From Alistipes communis (GTDB lineage: Bacteria; Bacteroidota; Bacteroidia; Bacteroidales; Rikenellaceae), in assembly GCF_006542665.1 (NCBI RefSeq), contig NZ_AP019735.1:682001-746000 (forward strand): a stretch of DNA of 64,000 nucleotides, given 5' to 3'. Of this stretch, positions 35,235 to 44,586 are shown in pieces (position 1 is the stretch's first letter; each line of letters starts with the position of its first letter). Under the pieces are notes generated by a model, which made no database searches, had not been told where the DNA came from, and saw nothing but the letters and a program-made list of their open reading frames with translations. Made by a program: the position numbers and the translations under genes.

Positions 35235-37004
35235 CTAAAATCCAATTTTTCTTCTTGCAGTTGGTTCAGAATTTGAGGGCTCAAATTTAGCCTTGATAGC
35301 TTCATAGCTTTTAATTGTCTCCAAAGATACACTTGGTTTTGTTATTTTAATGGCATTTTCCAAGACTTCTAATGATATGCGGTTTAGCTTATTCCTAAAA
35401 ACGAATCGAGCGGCAGTATCAACGATTAATTTTATATCGGCCGATATATAATTATCTGTTAATTTGGCCAATTTGTCATAGTCAATGCCAAGGTCTACTT
35501 TTCGCCTTTTTAGATGAATTCTAAATAAAGCTTTGCGAGTCTCAAAGTCTGGTAGTGGAATGTAATATTTAAATTCCAACCGACCAGCTCTTAATGCAGC
35601 GTCATCTATTTCGTTTGGCTTATTGGTTGCTCCAATAACAATTACACCATCTATTCCACAGTTGTTAAGTTGTGATAGAAATTCATTAACCTCTCCCGAC
35701 ATACTTGCATTGTCCTGTTTGCTACGACTTTGTAACATTGCATCAATTTCGTCAAAGAACAATATTGTTGGGGCATTTTTTCTAGCCTCTGCGAATACCG
35801 CCGCAATCTTGTCTTGACCTCCATGGATATATGGAGAGGCTATATCTGAGCATCGTATGTACATATAATTACAACCGACCTCTTCTGCAAATTTTTCGGC
35901 AAAATATGTTTTTCCACATCCGGGAGGACCGTAGAAAAGTAATCCATTTGGCAAAGCCAGCCCCAATTCCTTCGCTTGCTCGGGATTTTTCAGCAAATCA
36001 ATCACATCTGAACGTAATTGTTCCTTGAGCATCTCCATGCCAGCAACATCCGCAAAACCATTTCCGGAGCGAGTCGATGATTTTGACAATTGCCTACTTT
36101 GTGTCGGTGAACTATGGCTAGAGTTACGACAAATTTTTATTTCGCCTGTTAAAGCCTTAATGAATTCTTCTGCATTCTTGAATCGGTCATCGATATTTTC
36201 AGCAAGAGCCTTATTTATGACCTCAACTATTGGGCTCCACAAATTGGTATCACTAAATTCTGGTACTTTAAGCGGTTTGCGCCGCTCGTTTAGGATGGCA
36301 TCAATTAGGTTGTTACGATCTTGCTGAAACGGAGATAAATCTATAAAATGCGGTGGCAATCCAAACAATATATGGTATAATAGCACCCCAACTGAGTACA
36401 AATCGCTTTGTGCTGTAAAAACACCATTAAATGTTTCTGGAGCCATGTAAAATGGATTAAGTCCTTCCGTTAAAAAATCACGTTGACTTTGCTGGAGATA
36501 TCTTGCATACCCAAAATCAATAATTTTGGGTGTGGGTATACTCTTTGATAGGTCCAGCATTATATTCTGAATGGTTAATTCATTGTGCATAATAGGTTGA
36601 GGCTTCGTGTGAAGATACCGAACTCCTTCCAATATGCCTAATGTAATTTGCCTGGCGTCATACAACGAGCATTGTCTCTCACGATTCACCTTTTCAGCAA
36701 GAGTTTCACCTACAATATAGTCATATACTGCATATGCTTTCTTGCACCCATTACATATTAACTCTCCATCATCATGAAGAGTTAATATGTTGGGATGATG
36801 TACATTTTTGACTATAGACAACTCCAAAATTTCCCCTCCTTCATCGAATTGTGTGCGATGGAGTTTCGAGTAATCAAATAATTTTAGGAAAAAGTTTTTC
36901 CCTGTCTCATCTTTTACCCTGTATGTTTCGGCGTATTTACTGTCCTTTACATGAAAGGTTACTATGTAGTTGCCTATGCGTTGTTTCTTGCTAAATGTAG
37001 GCAT
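35235..37004 (-). CDS. Protein-kinase-like domain fused to an AAA+ ATPase
   Basis: A protein of 589 residues. Residues 10-290 form a Ser/Thr kinase fold: Lys41 in FFLKLF, DFG at 163-165, APE at 188-190 and DLYSVGVLLYHILFG. The catalytic loop is HNELTIQN (140-147) where HRDLKxxN is expected, so the catalytic Asp is Glu and the Lys is Thr; it may be a pseudokinase. A Ser-rich linker (about 294-313) leads to an AAA+ domain of the Cdc48/FtsH group: Walker A GPPGCGKT 359-366, Walker B ILFFDEID 414-421, sensor 1 GATN 458-461, AGRLE near 474. There is no membrane segment and no protease domain. It lies 1 nt after the hsp70 gene and 5 nt before the TerB gene. Confidence 0.9.
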   Translation of the reverse strand: MPTFSKKQRIGNYIVTFHVKDSKYAETYRVKDETGKNFFLKLFDYSKLHRTQFDEGGEILELSIVKNVHHPNILTLHDDGELICNGCKKAYAVYDYIVGETLAEKVNRERQCSLYDARQITLGILEGVRYLHTKPQPIMHNELTIQNIMLDLSKSIPTPKIIDFGYARYLQQSQRDFLTEGLNPFYMAPETFNGVFTAQSDLYSVGVLLYHILFGLPPHFIDLSPFQQDRNNLIDAILNERRKPLKVPEFSDTNLWSPIVEVINKALAENIDDRFKNAEEFIKALTGEIKICRNSSHSSPTQSRQLSKSSTRSGNGFADVAGMEMLKEQLRSDVIDLLKNPEQAKELGLALPNGLLFYGPPGCGKTYFAEKFAEEVGCNYMYIRCSDIASPYIHGGQDKIAAVFAEARKNAPTILFFDEIDAMLQSRSKQDNASMSGEVNEFLSQLNNCGIDGVIVIGATNKPNEIDDAALRAGRLEFKYYIPLPDFETRKALFRIHLKRRKVDLGIDYDKLAKLTDNYISADIKLIVDTAARFVFRNKLNRISLEVLENAIKITKPSVSLETIKSYEAIKAKFEPSNSEPTARRKIGF

Positions 37005-37005
37005 A

Positions 37006-39513
37006 TTATAATGAACCTATGGTTGGCTTTTCGTTTTCCGGTATATCGAGAAGATCTATTACCGCCCGGACAATGGGTAACAGTTCTTCCGCGGTTGGGT
37101 TGTTTTGTATAATTTGCAGACCTATGTTTAAAAGCGACCTCGCCTGCATGGGATCCTTCCATTTCAATGTTCCAAACGATTGAGAGTGATGATGGATAAA
37201 TCCGATAATTTGATAGATATATGTCACTGCAAAAAACTGCTCGTGAATCTGCTTCAGAACAATTCTACCGTATTGTACGTCCTTTCTGGTTATGGCCTCA
37301 TCGGCTTGTTTGCGTAAGCTCTCGATGGCCTCATCGTGTTTGTTGCCTAAATCATTGTTCGCCTTTTCAAGCCTATCAAATTCTTCTCGTATTTCCGTTT
37401 CCAAAGTATCCCATTCGTGATTTTTCTCGACACGTTCCAGTGCAATAAATGCACGTCTCAAATCTGCGAGCAAGTGCATCTTCCCGTCCTCGCTGTTTTT
37501 TTCATTGTCAAAACGCTTGTAAACATCCGTAATAATAGCATCTGCATCGTTAATTTCCGCATCACTAATACCTGATTGTTCTTTAAATCGGTTCAGTTGA
37601 GCCATGGCCTCATTTAAGCGTTGGGTTAATTCTTGAATATGAACGCCATCGCGCTGACCAATTTCAATCTCTTTTTCAATAGTTTCACCAATGACAGGGA
37701 ATGTTGCCTCCAATCGCATCATTTGCGATCTGTCGACTTTGATAATGATATCAATATCGCTATTCATTGGTATAAGCGCAGGAACATCATCTCCGTTGAT
37801 CTCCACGTTGCAGACATGATCATTATGTATGGCGCTTGTCCCTTCCGCATTAAATTCACCCAAATAGATAGGAATGATTAATCTGTCGGCTGCCATACCC
37901 GGACGAATTTGTTTAGGCGTTTTGAGCCCATTTTTAACCCCAACGGCAGGTATCTGTTGATTTTTCTCCAGTCCAGTTAATGGCATGAACACGTCTTTGT
38001 CAATTATTTCGTCATGTACTTCAATGCCAATATTATATGGAAGAACTGCATTGCCTATTTTCGTTCCCTGTACGATTGTGATCTCATTGGGGAAACACGG
38101 AATAATATTGCCGCTATTATCATACGCAACAATAGCAAATGTGTTAGCTTTCCCTTCTATGAGTTGGCATTCTATGACATCTCCAATTTCATTAATTTCG
38201 ACTTTGCCGCTTGACCATGCTTTATCCCCTCGGATCAATTCAATATATAATTGAGAAGGTAGAGGCATTGACGAATCTTTTGACGAGGCCTTGACCGTTA
38301 CAAATTCGAGTGTCTCCACCGTATTTGATTCGTATTGCACTTCAAGAGCAATGAACCCTGATTTAGATTCAGTCGTGGCCTCGCAGTCAATACCAGAAGC
38401 ATATAATGCAGCACCTCGAGCGACCGCAGTCATCGGATCAATGCTTGTATCCACATTCGGAGTTATCTGCTCACGAAGCATCTGTCTGAGTACGGGTGAG
38501 TATGTAGGACCACCAACAAGAATAAGGGTATCCAATTTACCAGCAAGATTATTTCTGCTGATAAGTTGTTTGCATATGTCTATGGCTTTCTGGAAAATAG
38601 GAGCAACTACCGGCTTAAGTTGTTCCTCCGTGATGATCATATCCAGTTCCAATTCATTCCCTTCATCATCATCGCCGAATTCATCTAATTGTGATGTGAT
38701 GTCACATTTAGGCTTAAATGATAGTTGATTTTTTGCCTGTTCAGCGTAGAATTTCATGGCATCTCGCAGAATCTCTCGTTTGGAATCGTCTGCAAGAATG
38801 CAGTCAATCGAAAAATGTTCTTTCAAGTATGGAATAATAATTCCATCAACAATCGCATAGTCTAGATTCTTTCCGCCCAGATAATTGTCACCTTCAGTGT
38901 CAACGACTTGCATGATGCCCTCCTCAACCTTTAATAGGGCAGCGTCAAAAGTTCCGCCACCAAAGTCGAATACCATCCAATAGCCGTCTTTTTTGGTTGT
39001 ACTAAGCCCGTATGCCATAGAGGCAGCAATAGGCTCCTGCAGGAGTTCGCAATGTGTAATACCCGCCAATGTTGCAGCTCGTTTTGTTGCTGCAATCTGG
39101 TCTGTTTTGAATTTCGCAGGGATAGTTATGACGGCCGATGTTATACTTTCTTCTGTGATGAAAGAACGCAACGTTTTAAGCACCTCGGCCGAAAGCTCCT
39201 CCGAAGAAAAACCGCGCCCCATATACGAACTCATATATTGGGTTGAAGAACCCATTGTTCGCTTAAACTCAATGTATACATTTTCTTCACCTCTAGACCA
39301 TTTTTTTGTGGCTTTAGACTTATCTTGGCGTAAATCGTTATATGCACTATCTCCGACTCGGATAATTCTTTTTTTAGTATAAGAAACACATGAAGGAAGA
39401 GTGTCTTTTAATGTGTCTGTTTTTCTAATGACAGGCTCTCCATTTTCTATTTTACAGATTGCAGAATTGGTTGTTCCCAAATCAATTCCATATCGCATTT
39501 TAACTTGTACCAT
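37006..39513 (-). CDS. Hsp70-like chaperone with extended C-terminal region
   Basis: An 835-residue Hsp70 relative, longer than DnaK (about 640). The ATPase part is well kept: phosphate-1 loop GIDLGTTNS (9-17), ELLQEPIAASMAYG (156-169), phosphate-2 FDFGGGTFD (182-190), adenosine motif ILVGGPTYSP (331-340) and AVARGAALYA (363-372). An acidic insertion (DEFGDDDEGNELELD) interrupts subdomain IIB near 277. The substrate-binding part is diverged, and after about residue 640 comes a helical and coiled-coil extension in place of the DnaK lid. The start MVQVKM is used; Met6 is an alternative. It sits between a membrane GrpE-like protein and a kinase-AAA protein and is not the housekeeping dnaK. AT-rich, unlike the chromosome around it. 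Confidence 0.93.
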   Translation of the reverse strand: MVQVKMRYGIDLGTTNSAICKIENGEPVIRKTDTLKDTLPSCVSYTKKRIIRVGDSAYNDLRQDKSKATKKWSRGEENVYIEFKRTMGSSTQYMSSYMGRGFSSEELSAEVLKTLRSFITEESITSAVITIPAKFKTDQIAATKRAATLAGITHCELLQEPIAASMAYGLSTTKKDGYWMVFDFGGGTFDAALLKVEEGIMQVVDTEGDNYLGGKNLDYAIVDGIIIPYLKEHFSIDCILADDSKREILRDAMKFYAEQAKNQLSFKPKCDITSQLDEFGDDDEGNELELDMIITEEQLKPVVAPIFQKAIDICKQLISRNNLAGKLDTLILVGGPTYSPVLRQMLREQITPNVDTSIDPMTAVARGAALYASGIDCEATTESKSGFIALEVQYESNTVETLEFVTVKASSKDSSMPLPSQLYIELIRGDKAWSSGKVEINEIGDVIECQLIEGKANTFAIVAYDNSGNIIPCFPNEITIVQGTKIGNAVLPYNIGIEVHDEIIDKDVFMPLTGLEKNQQIPAVGVKNGLKTPKQIRPGMAADRLIIPIYLGEFNAEGTSAIHNDHVCNVEINGDDVPALIPMNSDIDIIIKVDRSQMMRLEATFPVIGETIEKEIEIGQRDGVHIQELTQRLNEAMAQLNRFKEQSGISDAEINDADAIITDVYKRFDNEKNSEDGKMHLLADLRRAFIALERVEKNHEWDTLETEIREEFDRLEKANNDLGNKHDEAIESLRKQADEAITRKDVQYGRIVLKQIHEQFFAVTYIYQIIGFIHHHSQSFGTLKWKDPMQARSLLNIGLQIIQNNPTAEELLPIVRAVIDLLDIPENEKPTIGSL

Positions 39514-39525
39514 ATTCTTAATGTA

Positions 39526-40437
39526 TTAAATGTTTTGACTAACTGTTACTTGCGCAGCTTGAATCATTTGACCTTTAAAATTAATCTGAGGTTTAATGAT
39601 CGCTGTTATTATTTGAGTTCCATTTTCAAGATTCTCATCTTCAGTAAAGTTTGCTATTACCCTCATGCCTTCGTGATACGGCTTTCCCAACATGTCAACT
39701 AATTCATAACCGTTGGCAAGCAGATTGTCTTTCATCTGATTGATCGCCTTTGATAATTGTTTGTGGCCTCTTACATCCTTGTCCATTTTATAAAGCGTCA
39801 TTTCCATGAAAGTGATTCTGTCAGCCAAGGCTTTTATTAGTTGCACCTCTGCATCTGAAGATTCATTGCTCCCTGATGCCTTGCCAACCGTGGATGCTAT
39901 TTTCTGCAATTCGCCAATCTCAATAGCCAATTGTCCTACAATCTTCCCATTCAACTCTTCTGCGGCTTTTTTCAGGGATTCTATCTTGTTATCTCCTTTG
40001 CGATGGAGGAAAATACATATGATAATTGAACCAACAAATGCGAGACACAACACAACAATGCCCCATATTGTTTTGCTCTGGAGATTATTTGCTAATCCTA
40101 TTGTTTGTTCAGCTTGGTTCTTTACTTGAACTCGGGTATTTCCAATTGATGCATTCAAGCTGTCGTTAACACCAGTCAATCTAGTGTCAACTTGTTGGAT
40201 ATCTTCTTTTATGCCATCAATCGTTTCTGCCTGTTTTAGAATATCCTTTTGCAATTTAGATTGTTCGACCTGTAATTCCGTAATAGCCCCTTTCAATGCG
40301 ACCAATTGAATGCTGTCTGCCTGTTGCTGCAAAACGACACGCTGTTTTAGCTCAACAAGAGCAAGACTATCTGTGTTGGCAAAAACAACAGTGGAGGCCA
40401 TGAGAGCCAAAGAACTTAATAAACTAATTTTTTTCAT
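39526..40437 (-). CDS. Membrane coiled-coil protein with GrpE-like C-terminus
   Basis: A protein of 303 residues. Signal peptide 1-20 (MKKISLLSSLALMASTVVFA); coiled coil about 24-115 on the outer side; one membrane helix about 124-144 (IWGIVVLCLAFVGSIIICIF); cytoplasmic helices to about 240; then a small beta domain, NGYELVDMLGKPYHEGMRVI followed by DENLENGTQIITAIIKPQ and GQMIQAAQVTVSQ. This last part has the order and length of the GrpE beta domain (a GxPFDPxxHEA-like turn, a GT-V strand pair, and a RPAxVxV-like end). In this operon it could be a membrane-bound nucleotide-exchange partner for the Hsp70 encoded 12 nt downstream. The GrpE link is inference from pattern and context. Confidence 0.72.
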   Translation of the reverse strand: MKKISLLSSLALMASTVVFANTDSLALVELKQRVVLQQQADSIQLVALKGAITELQVEQSKLQKDILKQAETIDGIKEDIQQVDTRLTGVNDSLNASIGNTRVQVKNQAEQTIGLANNLQSKTIWGIVVLCLAFVGSIIICIFLHRKGDNKIESLKKAAEELNGKIVGQLAIEIGELQKIASTVGKASGSNESSDAEVQLIKALADRITFMEMTLYKMDKDVRGHKQLSKAINQMKDNLLANGYELVDMLGKPYHEGMRVIANFTEDENLENGTQIITAIIKPQINFKGQMIQAAQVTVSQNI

Positions 40438-42088
40438 TATTGTATATCTTTATAAATTTATCCAGGAGACTTCGTATTATTTTATTGATTCTCTTTTTGT
40501 CCTTCATATGCTCAACCCATGTGGGGGAGTATCGATAATAAAAACGTATAAATGCTCGCCCCAATCGGTGCTTTTGTAAAATTTGATCTCGGAAATCTCG
40601 CAATACGAGAACTTGAGGATGATCGTAGTCTCCATAAACCATTGTTGCGATATAACAACCACTACTGCTTGACGAAGAGGATGCCTGGCTGCTATAATTC
40701 TCTAATTGTCGTTTAAGACTATTGATTTTATTAACAGCAGCTGAAATTTGATCCCTCATTTCAGACAACGTTTGTTTGTTGGTTGCAAGACGAGCGCGTT
40801 CTGCAGAAGACATATCGAGTGTTCTTATTGTCAACATAACAGACATTGCTCGATCCACCGAATCCTTTAGTGATTCCAAAGCGGAGATATTTTGGCTAGC
40901 TGAATTTTGCTCTCTGTTTATAACAGACACTAACATTCCCAATGCGTTGTTGGCAACAGCGGTTGATATTTGAAGATACAATTCGTTATCCTTGCCAAGA
41001 TTATTGGCTATGACTTGGAGATGAGGGCGGCAGTTGGATACCAATTCGCTGGCGGCACTGATAGTCGCATATTTATCTTTAAATCTTCTTAACTCATTTG
41101 CAACATACTCTACATCTGCACCTATTTTTTCCTGCTCTTTTCTCTTATTCAGTATGTCAACATTTTTTTTGCATCGGTCTTTAACTAATTTTGATACTGC
41201 AATGTTTAAGGCATATTCTTGCAACTCCAGGGCTTTGTCGACATCATCGGAGTCATTGGAGTTGTTGAAATAATTAATTCCACATTGTAGAATCTGCTCT
41301 GCTAATTCATCCGCGATAACTTGATATTGAAGATTTGCTGACATCAAGCGCTTTAGCGCAGCAAATGGAATGCGCGTTTTGCTAATTAGATTTTTACCAG
41401 CCGCATATGAAGCTATTGCATCTTGGCTATTCACTTTCTTTGCAACAGCAATCTCGCTCCTGATTTTTTGCATATACTCCGATAGCACCTTATCCTTAAT
41501 ATAGATTGTGTCGCCTGCACATGCTTGAACTGCGTCTAATATTGCTTTAGGTTTCCAATTGGTCAATAAAACATCCATGTACATTTTCCACAAGTCAGAT
41601 GCGGATATTGGCATAGTATTACCACCGATTGCCATAATGAAAGCATTAACAGCGTCGCTGTCTTTCACGAAAAATGACACGCACCCAATAGCAGCTCCTA
41701 GGTTGTTGTTGATTAAGTGCAACACTGACAAATTTATTAACGCTGAATATGTTGCTTTTTTACCAAACAATTCCATAGCCTTATTGACATCTCCATTTTG
41801 GAGATAATCCAAAGCCATTTTATCTATTGGAGTTGCATTAATAAACCAGAATAATGCATATTTTGCTTTATTAATCGGCAGCGTTAACTCATGTTCTGCA
41901 TTAAGAATACTATCACCAGTTCGAGAGATTGCTCCTAATAACTGCTGAAGGTCAGATGGAAATGTAATAACTTTTCCCACCTTTGAATATGCCGCCAGTT
42001 TAGTTTTATTGGCCGTAATCTCTTTTAAGGATGCATTAGAATACACGCCCAAGGTTCGGAATGGATTTGCCTCAATCAATTTTAACAT
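40424..42088 (-). CDS. J-like N-terminus, helical middle, CFI-box C-terminus protein
   Basis: A protein of 554 residues, first gene of the operon. Residues 6-40 (EANPFRTLGVYSNASLKEI and on) match the opening of a J-domain (NPYxxLGVxxxAsxxEI), but there is no HPD motif, so it cannot be a standard DnaJ. The region to about 110 (INKAKYALFWF) is the part often seen in J-like domains of large helical chaperone-linked proteins. The middle is helical and TPR-like. A Ser run precedes residue 477, where GCYIATMVYGDYDHPQVLVL followed by RDFRDQ matches the CFI-box C-terminal module, which often ends multi-domain Bacteroidota and proteobacterial proteins. Its end overlaps the next gene by 14 nt. Confidence 0.78.
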   Translation of the reverse strand: MLKLIEANPFRTLGVYSNASLKEITANKTKLAAYSKVGKVITFPSDLQQLLGAISRTGDSILNAEHELTLPINKAKYALFWFINATPIDKMALDYLQNGDVNKAMELFGKKATYSALINLSVLHLINNNLGAAIGCVSFFVKDSDAVNAFIMAIGGNTMPISASDLWKMYMDVLLTNWKPKAILDAVQACAGDTIYIKDKVLSEYMQKIRSEIAVAKKVNSQDAIASYAAGKNLISKTRIPFAALKRLMSANLQYQVIADELAEQILQCGINYFNNSNDSDDVDKALELQEYALNIAVSKLVKDRCKKNVDILNKRKEQEKIGADVEYVANELRRFKDKYATISAASELVSNCRPHLQVIANNLGKDNELYLQISTAVANNALGMLVSVINREQNSASQNISALESLKDSVDRAMSVMLTIRTLDMSSAERARLATNKQTLSEMRDQISAAVNKINSLKRQLENYSSQASSSSSSSGCYIATMVYGDYDHPQVLVLRDFRDQILQKHRLGRAFIRFYYRYSPTWVEHMKDKKRINKIIRSLLDKFIKIYNNEKN

Positions 42089-42251
42089 ATGCTTGTATTC
42101 AAATCATTGAAAGTTCTAGGAAAACAATCTATTAATTAGATTATTTGATTCATTACAATTACAATGGAATATGCCTTGCCGATGATGTATTTGTATGTTT
42201 GAGTCTCATCATGTATCATTTGAAGTTTGCTAATTTCGGCCTTGTTTCTTA

Positions 42252-42259
42252 CAAAGTTA
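42252..42259 (-). promoter_or_regulatory. -7 box for the Hsp70 operon
   Basis: Reads TAACTTTG on the minus strand, 164 nt before the first ATG at 42,088; the -33 box is weak. The long leader is very AT-rich and includes the palindrome AATCTATTAATTAGATT. The gap 42,089-42,336 is where composition changes from AT-rich to GC-richer. Confidence 0.6.
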
Positions 42260-42336
42260 GTAAAATAAACCAAATCTTGTAAGTTTTGATTAATGCGTAT
42301 TGTATTCGTAAAGCGATGCTATAAGTTTAATATATA

Positions 42337-44586
42337 TTATATTATAATTATCTCTATATGCTGCATTGCGCCCGAAGAGTCGACTACGGTAATCGTGTGA
42401 ACTCCGCGTGTCGGTGCGATTGTCATTTGGTGGATATCACGGGTTGAACCGAGATAGGTGTTGTCCAGATGCCAGAAAAGCTCCGTCGCTGGATTCGTGT
42501 GTGCAACCCGGGCGACAAATGAACCTGGCGAGCCGTCCAATTGTCGTGGCAGCGAGATGATGCTCCCGTTGGCCGGATAGATGAAGTGCATCGTGGTGAT
42601 CGGATCTGTCCCGGAACCTTGTTTCAAGGGGGGCAACGCCCTATATTCGGGATGGAGCGGTTTGTAGAAATGTTCGATCATCGGCGGCAGAACGAACCGG
42701 CCCTCCAGGCGGACGGGCTCGCTGCGATCCGCGACCTGCCGCCCGCCGTCCAGCGAGAGGGGCACTTCGCGACAATAGGGGCAGGGACGGCACGCGGTAG
42801 CCCCCTTGGGCAACAATTCTGTCTGCGTCTCCGGGCAAAAGCGACCGGCCGGATACCCGGAATGGCTGCATACCGATCGGATCATACCCTCTTCATCTCC
42901 GGGCTCCTCAAACCATCCGCATCCTGACAATAGCCCGAACAGTTCGAACAGAATGGGTCCTGCGATGCGGGCTCCGGTTAGGTCGGCGACGCCGCTTCCG
43001 TTGGCATTTCCGGCCCATACTCCGATAACATACTTGGGAGTAAGCCCGATGGCCCACGCATCACGCGATCCGTAACTGGTCCCTGTTTTCCAGGCGATGT
43101 TCTGTGCGGAACTGGCCCGTCGCCAATCCATTTCGTCGGGACGAACCACTTCGCGCATCGCCTCGAACGTACGATACAGGGCGATCCGATCGTGCAGCGG
43201 AAAGCTCGGATAACGGGTCGATTCCTGGTAACATGCTGCCATTCTGGCATAGCATGTTGCAATATCCACCAATGTAACCTCGGCTCCGCCCAGAATTAGG
43301 GAAAGGCCATATTCATCCGCGGGGCGTGATAATGTTTTCAATCCGGCCTGCCGGAGCGTCTCGACAAAGCGCAGGATGCCGTACTCTTTCAACAGATATA
43401 CGTTGGGAATGTTGAGCGAAAGGGCTAACGCCTGATCGGCTTCGATGGCCCCGGCATAGGTGCCGTCGAAGTTCTTGGGGGCAAACCCTCCGAAATCCAT
43501 CGGGACATCGGGCAGGAGCGAGTTCGGGAGAATCGTTCCTTGTTCGAGAGCTGCCGCGTAGAGCAGCGGTTTGAGAATGCTGCCCGACGAACGTGGCGAA
43601 CGGGCGATATCGACCCATTTCCCATCGCGGTCGAACGACAGATCGCTGTTGCCGCAATAGGCTGCCGGCTCACCGCTCTCCACCTCGACGATAATCGCTG
43701 CCAGATCCAGGATCCCCTTTTGTCGCAGTTCCCGGTTCCAACGCACGAGTACCTCTTCCATGCGGTGTTGAAGATCCCGATCAATGTGAGTTACGGTGCG
43801 TTGTCCGTGTGCTTTCCGGTCGTACCACTCCACCAGATGCGGAGCATATTGGGGCATCGGATAAGGCTCGCCGATCAGCGGCTCTTCCAAGGCCAGCGCA
43901 TAGTCCTCCTCGTCGATCTCGCCTTTGGCATGCAGACGGGCCAGCAGCCGGTTGCGTTTGGCCAGCAGCTGATCGCGGTTCTTGGCCAGATGGATGCTGG
44001 ACGGCGCATTCTGCAGCACGGCGAGTGTGGCGGCTTCGGCCCATGACAATTCGGTCCGGTCACTTCCCAGATACCGCCACCTGGCGGCATCGATGCCGAC
44101 GACGTTGCCTCCGAACGGGGCGTGGGCGGCATACAGACGCAGGATTTCCTCTTTCGAGCAGCGCAGCTCCAGCCGTGTGGCCATACATGTTTCGACCAGT
44201 TTCTGCCACAACGTCCGCGGTTTTTGCCGCGAGAGGCGGATGACCTGCATGGTCAGCGTGCTGCCTCCGCTTACGATGCGACCGTTGCGGATGTTCTGGA
44301 TCGCAGCACGCACCAACGCCCGCGGACTGACGCCGCAATGGTCGAAAAAGGTACGGTCTTCGAACTCGACGAGCGCCTTTACGAACTTCTCGGGTAAGGT
44401 GTCGCGTGGCGGGAAGCGCCATTGCCCGTCATCGGCGACCCTCGCACCGAGCAACGCACCGTTTCGGTCGGTCACAACCGTCGAATAGGTGGTTCCCTCG
44501 AAGAGGTCGCGTGGCAGACAAAAGAGCCACAGCAGCAGGAGAACTCCTGCCGCTGCAGCTGCTGCATATTTCAGTTTGCGCCTCAT
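42337..44586 (-). CDS. pbpC: Penicillin-binding protein 1C
   Basis: A bifunctional peptidoglycan glycosyltransferase/transpeptidase-like protein of 749 residues. Membrane anchor 7-23; glycosyltransferase domain about 50-235 with catalytic Glu76 in VEFEDRTFFDHCG and SGGSTLTMQVIRLSR; transpeptidase with the Ser336-Ile-Leu-Lys339 motif and WKTGTSYGSRDAWAIG; C-terminal BiPBP_C-type domain ending TITVVDSSGAMQHIEI. The start overlaps the A2M stop by 4 nt (ATGA). Pairing of pbpC with a thioester alpha-2-macroglobulin is well known in Gram-negatives: PBP1C repairs the wall where A2M traps invading proteases. Its presence on a mobile element is unusual. Confidence 0.95.
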   Translation of the reverse strand: MRRKLKYAAAAAAGVLLLLWLFCLPRDLFEGTTYSTVVTDRNGALLGARVADDGQWRFPPRDTLPEKFVKALVEFEDRTFFDHCGVSPRALVRAAIQNIRNGRIVSGGSTLTMQVIRLSRQKPRTLWQKLVETCMATRLELRCSKEEILRLYAAHAPFGGNVVGIDAARWRYLGSDRTELSWAEAATLAVLQNAPSSIHLAKNRDQLLAKRNRLLARLHAKGEIDEEDYALALEEPLIGEPYPMPQYAPHLVEWYDRKAHGQRTVTHIDRDLQHRMEEVLVRWNRELRQKGILDLAAIIVEVESGEPAAYCGNSDLSFDRDGKWVDIARSPRSSGSILKPLLYAAALEQGTILPNSLLPDVPMDFGGFAPKNFDGTYAGAIEADQALALSLNIPNVYLLKEYGILRFVETLRQAGLKTLSRPADEYGLSLILGGAEVTLVDIATCYARMAACYQESTRYPSFPLHDRIALYRTFEAMREVVRPDEMDWRRASSAQNIAWKTGTSYGSRDAWAIGLTPKYVIGVWAGNANGSGVADLTGARIAGPILFELFGLLSGCGWFEEPGDEEGMIRSVCSHSGYPAGRFCPETQTELLPKGATACRPCPYCREVPLSLDGGRQVADRSEPVRLEGRFVLPPMIEHFYKPLHPEYRALPPLKQGSGTDPITTMHFIYPANGSIISLPRQLDGSPGSFVARVAHTNPATELFWHLDNTYLGSTRDIHQMTIAPTRGVHTITVVDSSGAMQHIEIIII

